From Saprospiraceae bacterium (lineage in GTDB: Bacteria; Bacteroidota; Bacteroidia; Chitinophagales; Saprospiraceae): a stretch of DNA of 64,000 bases. The notes under the pieces were generated by a model. The model was not told the DNA's origin. It did no database searches and was given only the letters and a program-made list of their open reading frames with translations. The stretch lies in assembly GCA_016719615.1 (NCBI GenBank), contig JADJYQ010000006.1:124001-188000 (forward strand), in the 5' to 3' direction. Of this stretch, positions 1-8,263 are shown piece after piece. Within the stretch, counting starts at the first letter, position 1. Each line of letters begins with the position of its first letter. Both the position numbers and the translations under genes were made by a program.

Positions 1-1021
1 CACAGCCATAAATGCTGCTGAAAGTTTGTGTATAAATTCCGGAAGTTTTGTAGGAAACACCATTTAAACTTACGCTGTCGCAATCACTTAATATAATTTG
101 ACTCAGGTAACTGGGATGTATTTGCAAATGTAAAGTGAGTATTGAATCGCAACCGACGTGATTAAGCAAAACTTGTTGGTAGCTACCTGAACGAAAATAC
201 TTCAGTCCGTTTACTTCAATGCTATCACAAGCACTTAAGTTCTCCGTTGAAGTGCTGCTGTTTAATATGGTTAACTCAATATTAATAGTGGAGTCACAAC
301 CCGTTGAATTGGGAATCACTTGTTTATAGACTCCTGAACTATAAAATGTTTCTCCATTGAGTGTGATGCTGTCGCAGGCAGATAATTTGAAAGCGGTGTC
401 TGTATCAAAACAATACCTGATGCCCAAATATGGCCGGAGCAATGTATCTGCACTTTCAGAAGACCAAAAAACCATCTGACCATCATTCATGTCCTCACCG
501 CAGACCAGGGTGTCATGATCAAACAAGGGTGTGTTAGGCGTAAACGTAGCATTCTGATCGTCCGGATCAACCATAAAAATGCTGCAATAATCATTTTTTT
601 GCGTGTAATCTCTTAAAACAATCTGCGACAAGTCAATGGAACTGTGCCAGCCTAGTTGCATCATCCCAAACAAACTGTCCTGATGTGTTGAATCAGAACG
701 GAAAGACAATTCCAGGGAATCTGCTGGTTGGGTTTCTTCCCAGTTTTGGTTGTTCAAATTGTAAAAAATGACATCTCCATCCCAGTTAATCTGAGAATAA
801 AGAACGTGCACATTCAGTTGTGCAACTTTGATTTTGGCCCCTTGTGGAATTCTTGAAATATTAAATTTCAATGCAGATCTGTTACCTCTCCCTGGATTTG
901 AAAGCGAATAATGTGCATCCTGTTCCGGGTTAATCCTGTAATTGTACTGGTGGGAGATAACCTGCGCTGTAAGGCTCATACAGCAAAATAGTAGCGTAAA
1001 AAAGAGTAGTGTTCTTTTCAT
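1..1021 (-). CDS. Secreted repeat-rich surface protein (3' end cut by window)
   Basis: The frame is open from an ATG at 1021 to the left edge, so about 340 residues of the N-terminal part are visible. Residues 1-20 form a signal peptide ending in LTAQ. Residues about 30-215 look like a DNRLRE-type beta-sandwich (motif ALKFNISRIPQGAKI). After that come repeats of about 50 residues with the pattern ACDSI-x-LNG-x5-SG-x-Y-x-Q and then GCDS; three are visible. Such repeats occur in large secreted adhesin-like proteins of Saprospiraceae that usually end in a T9SS sorting domain, which would lie outside this window. Export and surface location are inferred. The exact ligand is unknown. Confidence 0.8.
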   Translation of the reverse strand, partial: MKRTLLFFTLLFCCMSLTAQVISHQYNYRINPEQDAHYSLSNPGRGNRSALKFNISRIPQGAKIKVAQLNVHVLYSQINWDGDVIFYNLNNQNWEETQPADSLELSFRSDSTHQDSLFGMMQLGWHSSIDLSQIVLRDYTQKNDYCSIFMVDPDDQNATFTPNTPLFDHDTLVCGEDMNDGQMVFWSSESADTLLRPYLGIRYCFDTDTAFKLSACDSITLNGETFYSSGVYKQVIPNSTGCDSTINIELTILNSSTSTENLSACDSIEVNGLKYFRSGSYQQVLLNHVGCDSILTLHLQIHPSYLSQIILSDCDSVSLNGVSYKTSGIYTQTFSSIYGC

Positions 1022-1120
1022 ATGTGAATGTTTAAATAATTACGAAATAGGATTCCCAAAAGCTTGAAACAGCTTTGCGGATAAATTTTTGAATAAAGAA
1101 AATTGTGACGGGGTGCTGTG

Positions 1121-1128
1121 CAAAGATA
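1121..1128 (-). promoter_or_regulatory. Candidate -7 element (TATCTTTG)
   Basis: On the minus strand the sequence TATCTTTG fits the Bacteroidota -7 consensus TAnnTTTG. It lies about 100 bases before the ATG of the repeat protein at 1021. No good -33 element is found at the usual 19-21 base distance, so this is a weak call. The rest of 1022-1356 holds only the terminator at its left-hand neighbour's 3' end and no convincing gene. Confidence 0.35.
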
Positions 1129-1298
1129 CACAATTGTTATCAAATAGCACTTATGGTTCTGTATATGCCTTTACAACTTCAATTTTCGAAAATTCACAGC
1201 GGCCTGAAACTTAGACATTTTCAGACAGTTTCCAGGAAGTTCTACATATACTTAAGGCATTACAATATTAAGAAAGGGCGGTATAGGAACTCATAAAA

Positions 1299-1333
1299 AA
1301 GAGCCATCTGCTAGAGTGCTGCAAACGGCTCTT
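1299..1333 (-). terminator. Intrinsic terminator after the SnoaL-like gene
   Basis: AAGAGCC at 1299-1305 pairs with GGCTCTT at 1327-1333. Read on the minus strand, the stem is followed by a run of T. It lies 24 bases past the stop codon at 1357 and would end the transcript of the triple SnoaL-like gene. Confidence 0.65.
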
Positions 1334-1356
1334 CTTTTTAAAAAAAAACTCAATAA

Positions 1357-2643
1357 TTATTTCTTTGCAGGATACAACTGCTTGGTAAGGGTTTCAAAGT
1401 CAACCTCAGTCCAGGCTGCTTCGATTTTACCTTTCGGATTAAAATGGTATTCGCCCATCCATATCATATTCACATAGCGATTGGTAGCAGGTTTTCCATT
1501 AAAAGCTCCGGAATTAACACCCGACATGATTCCTCTTATAAAAATTTTATTGCCACATACGGTGACAGCATCCAGGGTTCTGGATATATCGGGAAAGGCT
1601 TTCTTCAGCGCTTTTACTCTCGTTTTAGTTTCTTCTAAAGTATTGTCCTTTCCATTAAAATGATTGATACCTGCAGGATCCCAATAACTCGCGAATTTAT
1701 CTGCATCCCCGCCATCAGCGGCAGCTGTCATTTCTTTTAATATTTTTTCCATATTTGCCGCCACCCCGGCCATGAGTTGTGATTCAAAAGCTTTTACATC
1801 AAATTGTACGACACGATCCTTTATTTTAAATTTTGAATCCAATTCATCCATGACGAAAAATGGAATGGAAAGTTTATTTCCTGTAGGCTCATTCCCATTC
1901 ATAGGGCCTGTATTTGTACCTGTGAAAACTCCCAATGTCACAACATGACTTCCGGTAAATTGCATTTTAGTTACCGTATGCTTCATATCAGGAAACCCTG
2001 CCTTTTGTGCAGTCAGCAATTCTTTAAATGAAATGAGATTGCCGGGCTCCGGAAAAAAAGGATTGCTGATTTTAAAATCTGCAGTTGTATATTTATCAAC
2101 TTCAGCAACATTACCTGCATCCATAACCGCGTATAAATCAGTTACAGCTTGTTTGGCTTTTGCTTCGCGATTCTCTGCACCGCCAAATAATTGCGTTTCC
2201 ATCGAACGGGAATCAAAAGTGAGGTTCATTGATATAACCTTGCTCCCTTTAAATAAAAATACTGCATTGAAGGGTAAGCTTACTTCGACATTGGTGGGTA
2301 GCTTATCCATGAAATTTCCTGAATTGGTTCCTTTAAAAACTCCTTTAACAGCTGCTTTTCCCTTTTCAGAAATGATTTCCTGTAATTCATGTTTTACATT
2401 AGGAAATGCAACTTTTATTGAAGCAGCCCATTCTGCCCACTGATCCAAATTTAAAGGAGCCGCAGCGTGAGAGCTTTCTCCCATAAAATTTTTATCCAGA
2501 ACGCGTTTAAATTGATGGGTCTTACCTTGGTCAAACCAGGTATAATAACTGTTGACGGCTTGAACCGCATTTTTATCCTGGGCAAAAACATACTCCAAAG
2601 AACCCAAAATCAGAATAAATAAGAAGGCGTTGATTTTTTTCAT
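1357..2643 (-). CDS. Exported protein with three SnoaL-like domains
   Basis: A 428-residue protein starting at ATG 2643 (MKKINAF); an upstream in-frame ATG at 2673 would add ten residues before the signal peptide. Residues 1-21 form a signal peptide ending VFAQ. Three homologous segments follow (about 22-150, 163-290 and 300-428), each opening with a helix such as AVNSYYTWFDQG or AVTDLYAVMDAG and sharing the pattern KAAFP-D-x-KH and G-V-F-x-G-T-N-x-G. This is the SnoaL/nuclear-transport-factor-2 cone fold (ester cyclase-like). Three copies in one exported chain is unusual. No catalytic assignment is possible; it probably binds or processes a small hydrophobic compound in the periplasm. Confidence 0.8.
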   Translation of the reverse strand: MKKINAFLFILILGSLEYVFAQDKNAVQAVNSYYTWFDQGKTHQFKRVLDKNFMGESSHAAAPLNLDQWAEWAASIKVAFPNVKHELQEIISEKGKAAVKGVFKGTNSGNFMDKLPTNVEVSLPFNAVFLFKGSKVISMNLTFDSRSMETQLFGGAENREAKAKQAVTDLYAVMDAGNVAEVDKYTTADFKISNPFFPEPGNLISFKELLTAQKAGFPDMKHTVTKMQFTGSHVVTLGVFTGTNTGPMNGNEPTGNKLSIPFFVMDELDSKFKIKDRVVQFDVKAFESQLMAGVAANMEKILKEMTAAADGGDADKFASYWDPAGINHFNGKDNTLEETKTRVKALKKAFPDISRTLDAVTVCGNKIFIRGIMSGVNSGAFNGKPATNRYVNMIWMGEYHFNPKGKIEAAWTEVDFETLTKQLYPAKK

Positions 2644-3110
2644 ATTTAATATTTTAATGATAGATGAACACAAGTTTTAAATGCTTTATAATACGGCTTC
2701 GGGCATTCCAAAAACTGCAATAAAAGTCTTGCCGATAGGTCAATTTTAAGTTAGTTTGAAGACAAATCCCCTTAAATGATTCATCATTCACAATTCAATC
2801 TTACCCTATGAAGACCACCGCATTCATCTACAAATATAAAAGAATGTGCATTTTACCTAAGGAAATTTTTAAGAATGGCAGGCAAATGGCTTTCGAAGCA
2901 ATTTGAGGCCAATTTTGAGTATTAAACTTCGATAGTACTTTTTACAAATTCCAGTTAAATAAATACGCATAGCGATTATGACTGCTAGATGTCGTTTCGA
3001 TATTTTTTGAAGGCATTAAGTTCTGAATCTCAAGCAGTTGACAAAAAATCCCATATTCATGGTATTTACAAGCTGCCCTCCTTGCCATTACCTTTATAAA
3101 AATTTGAACG
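2644..3110. other. Intergenic region, no gene seen
   Basis: About 470 bases between divergent genes. I see no open frame with coding character and no relic. TACCTTTA at 3089-3096 resembles a -7 element (last base off consensus), 15 bases before the TPR lipoprotein start at 3111. It must also contain the promoter of the leftward SnoaL gene, which I could not locate. Confidence 0.5.
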
Positions 3111-4823
3111 ATGTACAAAATTTGGGTCTATTTCATATTTTTATGGATAGTAGGCTGTAAAGCCAAAGAAAGCGAATTGAAGCCGGCATTTCCGCCCGCC
3201 GGAACCATGTGCGCTGCAAAAACGACTGACGCAGAATGGTACAAGGGTGAAAATAAAGCTCCTCTCTTTGATGGTCTAGGTGATCTGAATTATAGTATCA
3301 CAACGAAGCATCCGGATGCACAAAAATATTTCAACCAGGGTCTTACGCTTTCCTATGCTTTCAATCATGCAGAAGCAGCGCGCTCATTTCATTATGCAAC
3401 AAAACTGGATCCCGATTGCGCCATGTGTTTCTGGGGCTTCGCTTATGTTCTTGGACCCAATTATAACGCAGGCATGGAGCCAGATAATTACGAACGTGCA
3501 TATACAGCCGTTCAGAAAGCTGTCCAACTTATAAAAAACGGAAGTCCGAAAGAAGCAGATCTCATCAATGCTCTTGCCCAACGTTATGCTGCCGAACCAC
3601 CCGCCACAAGAGGGCATTTGGATAGTGCCTATTCGCAAGCCATGAAAATGCTCTACACTAAATATCCGGAAGATCCGGAAATCGCAGCCCTTTATGTGGA
3701 ATCCGTCATGGATCTGCATCCCTGGGACCTTTGGGATAAACAAGGCAAGCCCAAACCCTGGACGCCTGAATTAGTAACGATCCTCGAATCCGTAATGCAA
3801 AAATTTCCTAAACATCCGGGTGTACATCATTTTTATATACATGCCGTTGAAGCGTCTTTTACTCCCGAAAGAGCTTTGGCGAGTGCAAAACTTTTCGACG
3901 ATGGGATCATTCCCAATGCCGGGCATTTGGTACATATGCCTTCACATATTTACATCCGAACCGGCGATTATCATCTGGGCTCTATAGCCAATATCAATGC
4001 CGTAAAAATTGACAGTCAATATGTAAGCAGTTGTCATGCACAAGGTGCTTACCCTTTAGCCTACTACCCCCACAATTACCACTTCCTTGCAGCAACTGCT
4101 ACGATGGAAGGCAAAGAAGAATGGGCCGTATCAGCTGCACAGAAAGTAAGCGATCATGCAGATCGCGATCTGATGAAAGATCCAATGTGGGGAACTTTAC
4201 AACACTATTATACCATTCCCTATTTTGTCCATCTCAAATTTGGAAACTGGGATGAAGTACTTCAAATGAATAATTTCGATGTCAATTTGAAATACCCTCA
4301 GGCCATTAGAAATTATGCCCGAGGTTATGCATTTCTCGCTAAAAATGAAATGGAAAATGCTATGGAAGAATGGAAAATGCTCGATTCACTTTCCAGGGAC
4401 ACGAGTCTCGCAGCAATCACGATTTGGTATATCAACAATGTCCAAACCATAACACAACTCGCTTCAAAAGTTTTATATGCTGAAATCCTGGCCACGAAAA
4501 AACAATACCAAGAAAGCATCAAACTCCTGGTAGAAGCTGTTGCCATTGAAGATGGCATGAATTACAATGAACCACCCGATTGGTTTTTCTCCATACGCCA
4601 TCATTTGGGCGCTGTACTTATTGAAGCCGGCCAATACGATGAAGCCATTCAAGTTTATGAAAAAGATTTACAATGGTGGCCAAAGAACGGTTGGGCTCTA
4701 CATGGCTTGAAACAAGCCTATCATGCTAAAAAAGATCGGAAAGCTCTAGCCAAAACGGAAGTCCTGCTTGCAGAGGCCTGGAAACATGCGGACCTGCAAA
4801 TCCAGGAATCCAGGTTAAAATAA
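3111..4823 (+). CDS. TPR-repeat lipoprotein
   Basis: A 570-residue protein. Residues 1-16 are a lipoprotein signal with the lipobox IVGC, so it is likely anchored to a membrane on the periplasmic side. The body is helical with tetratricopeptide-like pairs, e.g. FNQGLTLSYAFNHAEAARSF near residues 75-95 and AGQYDEAIQVYEKDLQWWP near 505-525. The pattern of a short conserved DPDCAMCFWG segment followed by long TPR helices is typical of a family of bacterial TPR proteins of unknown function. It stands alone on this strand, followed by the cupin gene 141 bases later. Role probably scaffolding; no enzyme motif is seen. Confidence 0.8.
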   Translation: MYKIWVYFIFLWIVGCKAKESELKPAFPPAGTMCAAKTTDAEWYKGENKAPLFDGLGDLNYSITTKHPDAQKYFNQGLTLSYAFNHAEAARSFHYATKLDPDCAMCFWGFAYVLGPNYNAGMEPDNYERAYTAVQKAVQLIKNGSPKEADLINALAQRYAAEPPATRGHLDSAYSQAMKMLYTKYPEDPEIAALYVESVMDLHPWDLWDKQGKPKPWTPELVTILESVMQKFPKHPGVHHFYIHAVEASFTPERALASAKLFDDGIIPNAGHLVHMPSHIYIRTGDYHLGSIANINAVKIDSQYVSSCHAQGAYPLAYYPHNYHFLAATATMEGKEEWAVSAAQKVSDHADRDLMKDPMWGTLQHYYTIPYFVHLKFGNWDEVLQMNNFDVNLKYPQAIRNYARGYAFLAKNEMENAMEEWKMLDSLSRDTSLAAITIWYINNVQTITQLASKVLYAEILATKKQYQESIKLLVEAVAIEDGMNYNEPPDWFFSIRHHLGAVLIEAGQYDEAIQVYEKDLQWWPKNGWALHGLKQAYHAKKDRKALAKTEVLLAEAWKHADLQIQESRLK

Positions 4824-4964
4824 AATTAGAAAACGGTTCTTGACAAACAGTTGTTAGCCACTAAATTCAATTTGAATGTAGTCCAATGAACCATAAGATA
4901 AAAGGGAAAATGCTGAAAAACCCTGCACGTTGCGAAAAGAGTAGGCTCAACTAAAATCAGTAAA

Positions 4965-5336
4965 ATGAATCCAGTAGTCATTACAAAATTTGAAACAAAA
5001 TCGCATGAACATTCGGATGAAATACGGCAACCAGACAAGACCAAAGTCGAAATCGTCCGTTTGGAAGGTTTTACCTTAGGCAGACTGACATTACAACCCC
5101 ACTGGCAATGGTCTCAATGTATCAAGCCCGTGGTGAATACGCACTCTTGCCAGGTATCACATGTGGGATATGCCGTATCGGGAAGCATAATCGTGCGCAT
5201 GGGCGATGTCACCGAAAAAAAAATAAAGCAAGGTGACTTTTATTCCATTCCTCCGGGACATGATGCCTGGGTAGACGGAAACGAAGAATTCATAGGAATA
5301 GAAATCATGAGTGCCGAAATATTTGCAAAACCTTAG
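4965..5336 (+). CDS. Small cupin-fold protein
   Basis: A 123-residue protein covering a single cupin barrel. The segment VSGSIIVRMGDVTEKKIKQG followed by D-F-Y-S-I-P-P-G-H-D gives the second cupin motif with its G, P and H residues (about 74-102). The first motif has H at HWQW and THSCQ, so metal binding is possible but the usual H-x-H pair is not clear. Such single-domain cupins act as small sugar or metabolite binders or as simple enzymes; the substrate cannot be told. No Shine-Dalgarno is seen before the ATG. Confidence 0.75.
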   Translation: MNPVVITKFETKSHEHSDEIRQPDKTKVEIVRLEGFTLGRLTLQPHWQWSQCIKPVVNTHSCQVSHVGYAVSGSIIVRMGDVTEKKIKQGDFYSIPPGHDAWVDGNEEFIGIEIMSAEIFAKP

Positions 5337-5357
5337 ACTGCTTGTAGAGATGGAGTC

Positions 5358-5429
5358 GTCTGTTAGTCTGTTAGTCTGATAGTCTGATAGTCTGATAGTC
5401 TGATAGTCTGATAGTCTGATAGTCTGATA
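5358..5429. repeat. 8-bp tandem repeat, nine units
   Basis: Two copies of GTCTGTTA (5358-5373) are followed by seven exact copies of GTCTGATA (5374-5429). It starts 22 bases after the cupin stop codon. Perfect repeats of this length are prone to copy-number change by slippage. No frame using it looks like a gene. Confidence 0.95.
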
Positions 5430-5475
5430 GTAAACAACAAATACTAACAAATTCTAGTTTAAAATATATTTTGAC

Positions 5476-5505
5476 TTTTGCACTTTACTTGTTGATAGTA
5501 TATTG
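5476..5505 (+). promoter_or_regulatory. Promoter of the 6S-like RNA
   Basis: TTTTG at 5476-5480 and TATATTG at 5499-5505 are 18 bases apart and resemble the Bacteroidota -33 (TTTG) and -7 (TAnnTTTG) elements, the latter lacking one T. Transcription would start near 5511, just before the closing stem of the predicted RNA. Confidence 0.5.
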
Positions 5506-5510
5506 CTTTG

Positions 5511-5726
5511 AGATGAGAACTGAATACTAGAAACTGCTTACTCCATTGTCCCGAAGAGACAAAATGGTAATGTCCTCAAAAATAGTTGGTGATTTATTTT
5601 ACAATCTTCATTAGATTGCGGCCATCAACTAGAAGAGGAAGTAGGCTCTGCTGAGGAGCAACCTGCCAGCAATATGGTTGATGCATATACAGTATAATTA
5701 AGTGGTTCTCAAACGAACCACTTTTT
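5511..5726 (+). ncRNA. Candidate 6S-like structured RNA
   Basis: A gene-free stretch with promoter and terminator and a rod-like fold. The ends pair: GAGAAC 5515-5520 with GTTCTC 5705-5710, and ATACT 5524-5528 with AGTAT 5691-5695. A 5'-side hairpin forms between CCATTGTC 5543-5550 and the bases at 5558-5567. An apical arm pairs CCTC 5574-5577 with GAGG 5635-5638, TAGTTG 5583-5588 with CAACTA 5626-5631, and AATCT 5603-5607 with AGATT 5613-5617. A 3'-side hairpin pairs GCTC 5645-5648 with GAGC 5656-5659. Closing stem, open centre with a small hairpin on each side and an apical arm, in about 200 nt, is the 6S layout; 6S binds the housekeeping RNA polymerase. Seen: the pairings. Inferred: identity. 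Confidence 0.5.
5700..5726 (+). terminator. Intrinsic terminator of the 6S-like RNA
   Basis: AAGTGGTTC at 5700-5708 and GAACCACTT at 5715-5723 form a perfect 9-bp stem with a 6-base loop, followed by T residues. Its left arm overlaps the 3' half of the RNA's closing stem (5705-5710), so the two structures exclude each other; 3' trimming would then free the closing stem. Confidence 0.75.
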
Positions 5727-5761
5727 GTTTATATACTGGCATGCTTAATGGCTAACAAAAC

Positions 5762-6740
5762 CTATTTCCTTGATGCATTTTTAAAGTGCAGGTACCATTT
5801 AATAAAAGACTTTCGGTTGCTTAATGACAGTCCTCTATGTATACTTAAAGTGTCTTTTAAATGCCCGAAAAAAGATTCAATGGAATTAGTATTTTTCGGT
5901 ATTTGAGGGTTGCTTAAATAATGAAACATATTGGGTATTGCTTTGCGAATCATTATTGCAGTTCTTCTTAGATCCTTGTGACGATACCATTTTCTTCCTG
6001 TATCAGGATTAATCTGCTGTTCATTTATGAAAGCTTTATATCGATCCAGCCATCCTTTGAACTGATTTATCCAAAATATACTGTCATTGTGAGTTTTGAT
6101 TAAATGCAAAGTGCTTACTATTCGCTTGAGCTCTATAGAGCCCTCAATTACAGGCTTTCTTCTAAGCCATGTATTTGTCTCTCTTTGAATATGAACCAAA
6201 CATCTTTGAATGATTGCGGTGGGACATGCTTTACGAATTGCTTTTAAAATAGATGGATGACCGTCACAAGTAACGGAGTTGATTTGAATTCCCATCAACT
6301 GGATATTTTCTATGTCTTCCCTAATTTCAAAATATGATTCTTTGTTTGTAAAGCGATAAAACTGGCAGTATTTGATATCAAAATCATAATACAGCACTAA
6401 ACATAATTCACCTTTAAAGTAGGTGCCATCAATAATTAAATGAGCCTCATTATGAGCTTTAATTTGAAAAACTGGAGATTTGTTTAAGTAGTGTTTAAAC
6501 TTGCGTTCAAGTGTAGCTTTGCTATGTCCACTATCTTTAATAAGATAGCGATAGGTTAATCTCTCTAAAATCCATTTCCGAAACCAAACTAATTCATTAT
6601 TTAACTTGACTGATTCATTTCTAGCAGTAGATAAAACACCACAATTTTTACATTTATATCTCTGTTTTCCATCTTGTTTTCCCCATTTGATGGTATCTAA
6701 AAATCCGCATGACCAGCATCTTTTTTTTTGGCTTTTTCAT
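5762..6740 (-). CDS. IS256/IS1249-type transposase, frame broken at A9
   Basis: The reading frame is open from 6738 region to the stop at 5762, longer than the 211-residue stretch that begins at a GTG (6397). In order it encodes a zinc ribbon (RCWSCG ... RYKCKNCG), a helical part, and a MULE-type DDE domain: first Asp in LIIDGTYFKG, second in TCDGHPSI with QRCLVH after it, and Glu in NSIESFFGHLK followed by HRGLS. All three catalytic residues are present. The only plausible start, ATG at 6740-6738, is one frame off: its MKKPKKK reading enters the zinc-ribbon frame only if one A is added to the run of nine A at 6729-6721. This is either a disabling deletion, a sequencing slip, or transcriptional slippage as known in other insertion sequences. 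I did not find clear terminal inverted repeats. Confidence 0.7.
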
Positions 6741-6748
6741 ATACAAAT

Positions 6749-6780
6749 AGAGCTTATTGAAACCACTTTCAATAAGCTCT
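6749..6780 (-). promoter_or_regulatory. Perfect 14-bp hairpin before the transposase
   Basis: AGAGCTTATTGAAA (6749-6762) and its exact reverse complement (6767-6780) are separated by CCAC. It sits 8 bases before the ATG at 6740, so any mRNA starting outside the element would fold its leader next to the start codon. Leader hairpins that block translation of read-through mRNA are known in several insertion sequences, including IS200; that role is inferred here. No rho-independent T tract follows on the minus strand. Confidence 0.7.
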
Positions 6781-6951
6781 ATGTAACATATTGATATTCA
6801 ATATGCTTACAATGGTTTTACCAACTATTTTTGAGTATTATACCGACAAAATATTGGTAAAAACTGAAAAAACTTCACCGCGTGCCGTAGGTCGCTGCAT
6901 GGATGATGAAATATAGAGCAGAGATTATAGTTTTTTAAAACTTACGAACGT

Positions 6952-6974
6952 TTGTTAGTTCTCTCAACTAACAA
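6952..6974 (-). terminator. Hairpin after the amidohydrolase operon
   Basis: TTGTTAGTT (6952-6960) pairs with AACTAACAA (6966-6974) around a 5-base loop, 13 bases past the stop at 6987. The T tract on the minus strand is poor, so termination is only possible. The right flank of the hairpin merges with one copy of the dispersed ACGAACGT palindrome (6944-6951). Confidence 0.35.
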
Positions 6975-6986
6975 CTGACAACTTCC

Positions 6987-8258
6987 TTACCTCGGTTTGC
7001 CGCTAAATCTCCTGTAAAGTTCTTTGTGTTTATTATCCAGATCGATTTCTCGTCCTTGTATAAATGCCTGAATGATCTTTTGAGATTTCATGTCGAGTGC
7101 GTCGCCATCGCTGATAAAAAAAGTAGCATCTTTTCCTGGTTCGATACTTCCGCAACGGGAATCGATGCGGAGAATTTTTGCAGCATTCAAACTGATGGAA
7201 GCAAGGGCATCCTGATAACTTAATCCGTAAGCCAGACAATGTCCGGCTTGAAAAGCAAGATTGCGCTGCTCCCAATAACCATCCATACTCAGACAAAAAA
7301 GGATTCCTGCTTCTTGTAAAATTTTTGGCAATAAATAAGGCATGTTCACCGCTTCATCAGCATGTGAAGGCAAACGATGTGTTTGCGCAAGGACAACTGG
7401 TATCCTGTGCTCTTTTAAAAAACTCAATATATGTCCGGCACCTTGGGCACCTACCAATACCACTTCAACATTATACTCTTTTGCAAATTGAACCGCATGT
7501 ATCATGGCCTTTGGGGCGCCTGCACGGATGAATAATGTTTTTTCTTTAGTCCATAATTTTCGCATCCCATCATAACCTAAATGAACTTCGGTGGGCGCTT
7601 TTTCTGATGCATACGCTTTAGCCAGATCAAAATAATCGCGAAGGGCTTTGATTTCTTTCTGATAAGAAGATTCGGCAGAAACTTCTGCATTGACCCTGCG
7701 ACTGATACCGGAAGGATTGGGCCATTGAATAAAAATGCCTTCATCCGCTGCATATACGGCATCCTCCCAATTCCAAGCATCCAGTTGAAAAACCGATGAC
7801 TGGCCCGATATGATCCCACCTTGCGGAGCAACTTGTGCCATTAAAACACCGTTGCTTCTCACCGTAGGAATAACCTTACTGTCGGTGTTGTAGGAAGTTA
7901 ACGAACGTATGTTCGTATTGTAGGTTCCAAACTCGCGAAAATCGAGTGTGGCTTTTACCTGTTCGATTTCAGCCAATCCAAGGTTACTCGCCATTGCTAT
8001 AAAACCTGGATAGAGCTTTTTGCCTTTGGCGTCAATAACGCGTTGGATCTGATTCGTTTTGGAAACATCCTCTCCCACGTAAGATATTTTACCCCGCTCA
8101 AAAATCAAGACTCCGGAGACGATGGTTCGGCCATTTCCAATATGAATTTCAGCACCGGTGATGGCAATGGGCTCTTTCTGCACAGTTCCCGGTGCAGGTT
8201 GCGCAGATAATAAATGGATCGAAAAAAAATAAATAGAAAAATATTTTATAAACTTCAT
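6987..8258 (-). CDS. Exported amidohydrolase-like protein lacking metal ligands
   Basis: A 423-residue protein with a signal peptide (cleavage after LLSAQ, about residue 19). The fold is that of the amidohydrolase superfamily (imidazolonepropionase-like): a composite beta-sandwich with GAEIHIGNGR, the strand ending GKKLYPGFIA, and a C-terminal SRCGSIEPGKDATFFIS segment. Where active members have D-x-H-x-H after the GF motif, this one reads FIAMAS, so the first metal site is missing; LSMDGY keeps the distal Asp. It is probably non-catalytic or has changed function. The gene follows the larger amidohydrolase by 5 bases, so the two are one transcript and may form a heteromer in the periplasm. 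Confidence 0.8.
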   Translation of the reverse strand: MKFIKYFSIYFFSIHLLSAQPAPGTVQKEPIAITGAEIHIGNGRTIVSGVLIFERGKISYVGEDVSKTNQIQRVIDAKGKKLYPGFIAMASNLGLAEIEQVKATLDFREFGTYNTNIRSLTSYNTDSKVIPTVRSNGVLMAQVAPQGGIISGQSSVFQLDAWNWEDAVYAADEGIFIQWPNPSGISRRVNAEVSAESSYQKEIKALRDYFDLAKAYASEKAPTEVHLGYDGMRKLWTKEKTLFIRAGAPKAMIHAVQFAKEYNVEVVLVGAQGAGHILSFLKEHRIPVVLAQTHRLPSHADEAVNMPYLLPKILQEAGILFCLSMDGYWEQRNLAFQAGHCLAYGLSYQDALASISLNAAKILRIDSRCGSIEPGKDATFFISDGDALDMKSQKIIQAFIQGREIDLDNKHKELYRRFSGKPR

Positions 8259-8263
8259 TTTGG

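Noticed and set aside
1105..1296. 63-codon plus-strand frame between two leftward genes
   Set aside because: Runs through promoter and terminator sequences and has no coding character.
5511..5726. tmRNA, RNase P RNA or SRP RNA as identity of the structured RNA
   Set aside because: No CCA end or tag frame, no conserved RNase P or SRP motifs, and the length and fold fit 6S better.
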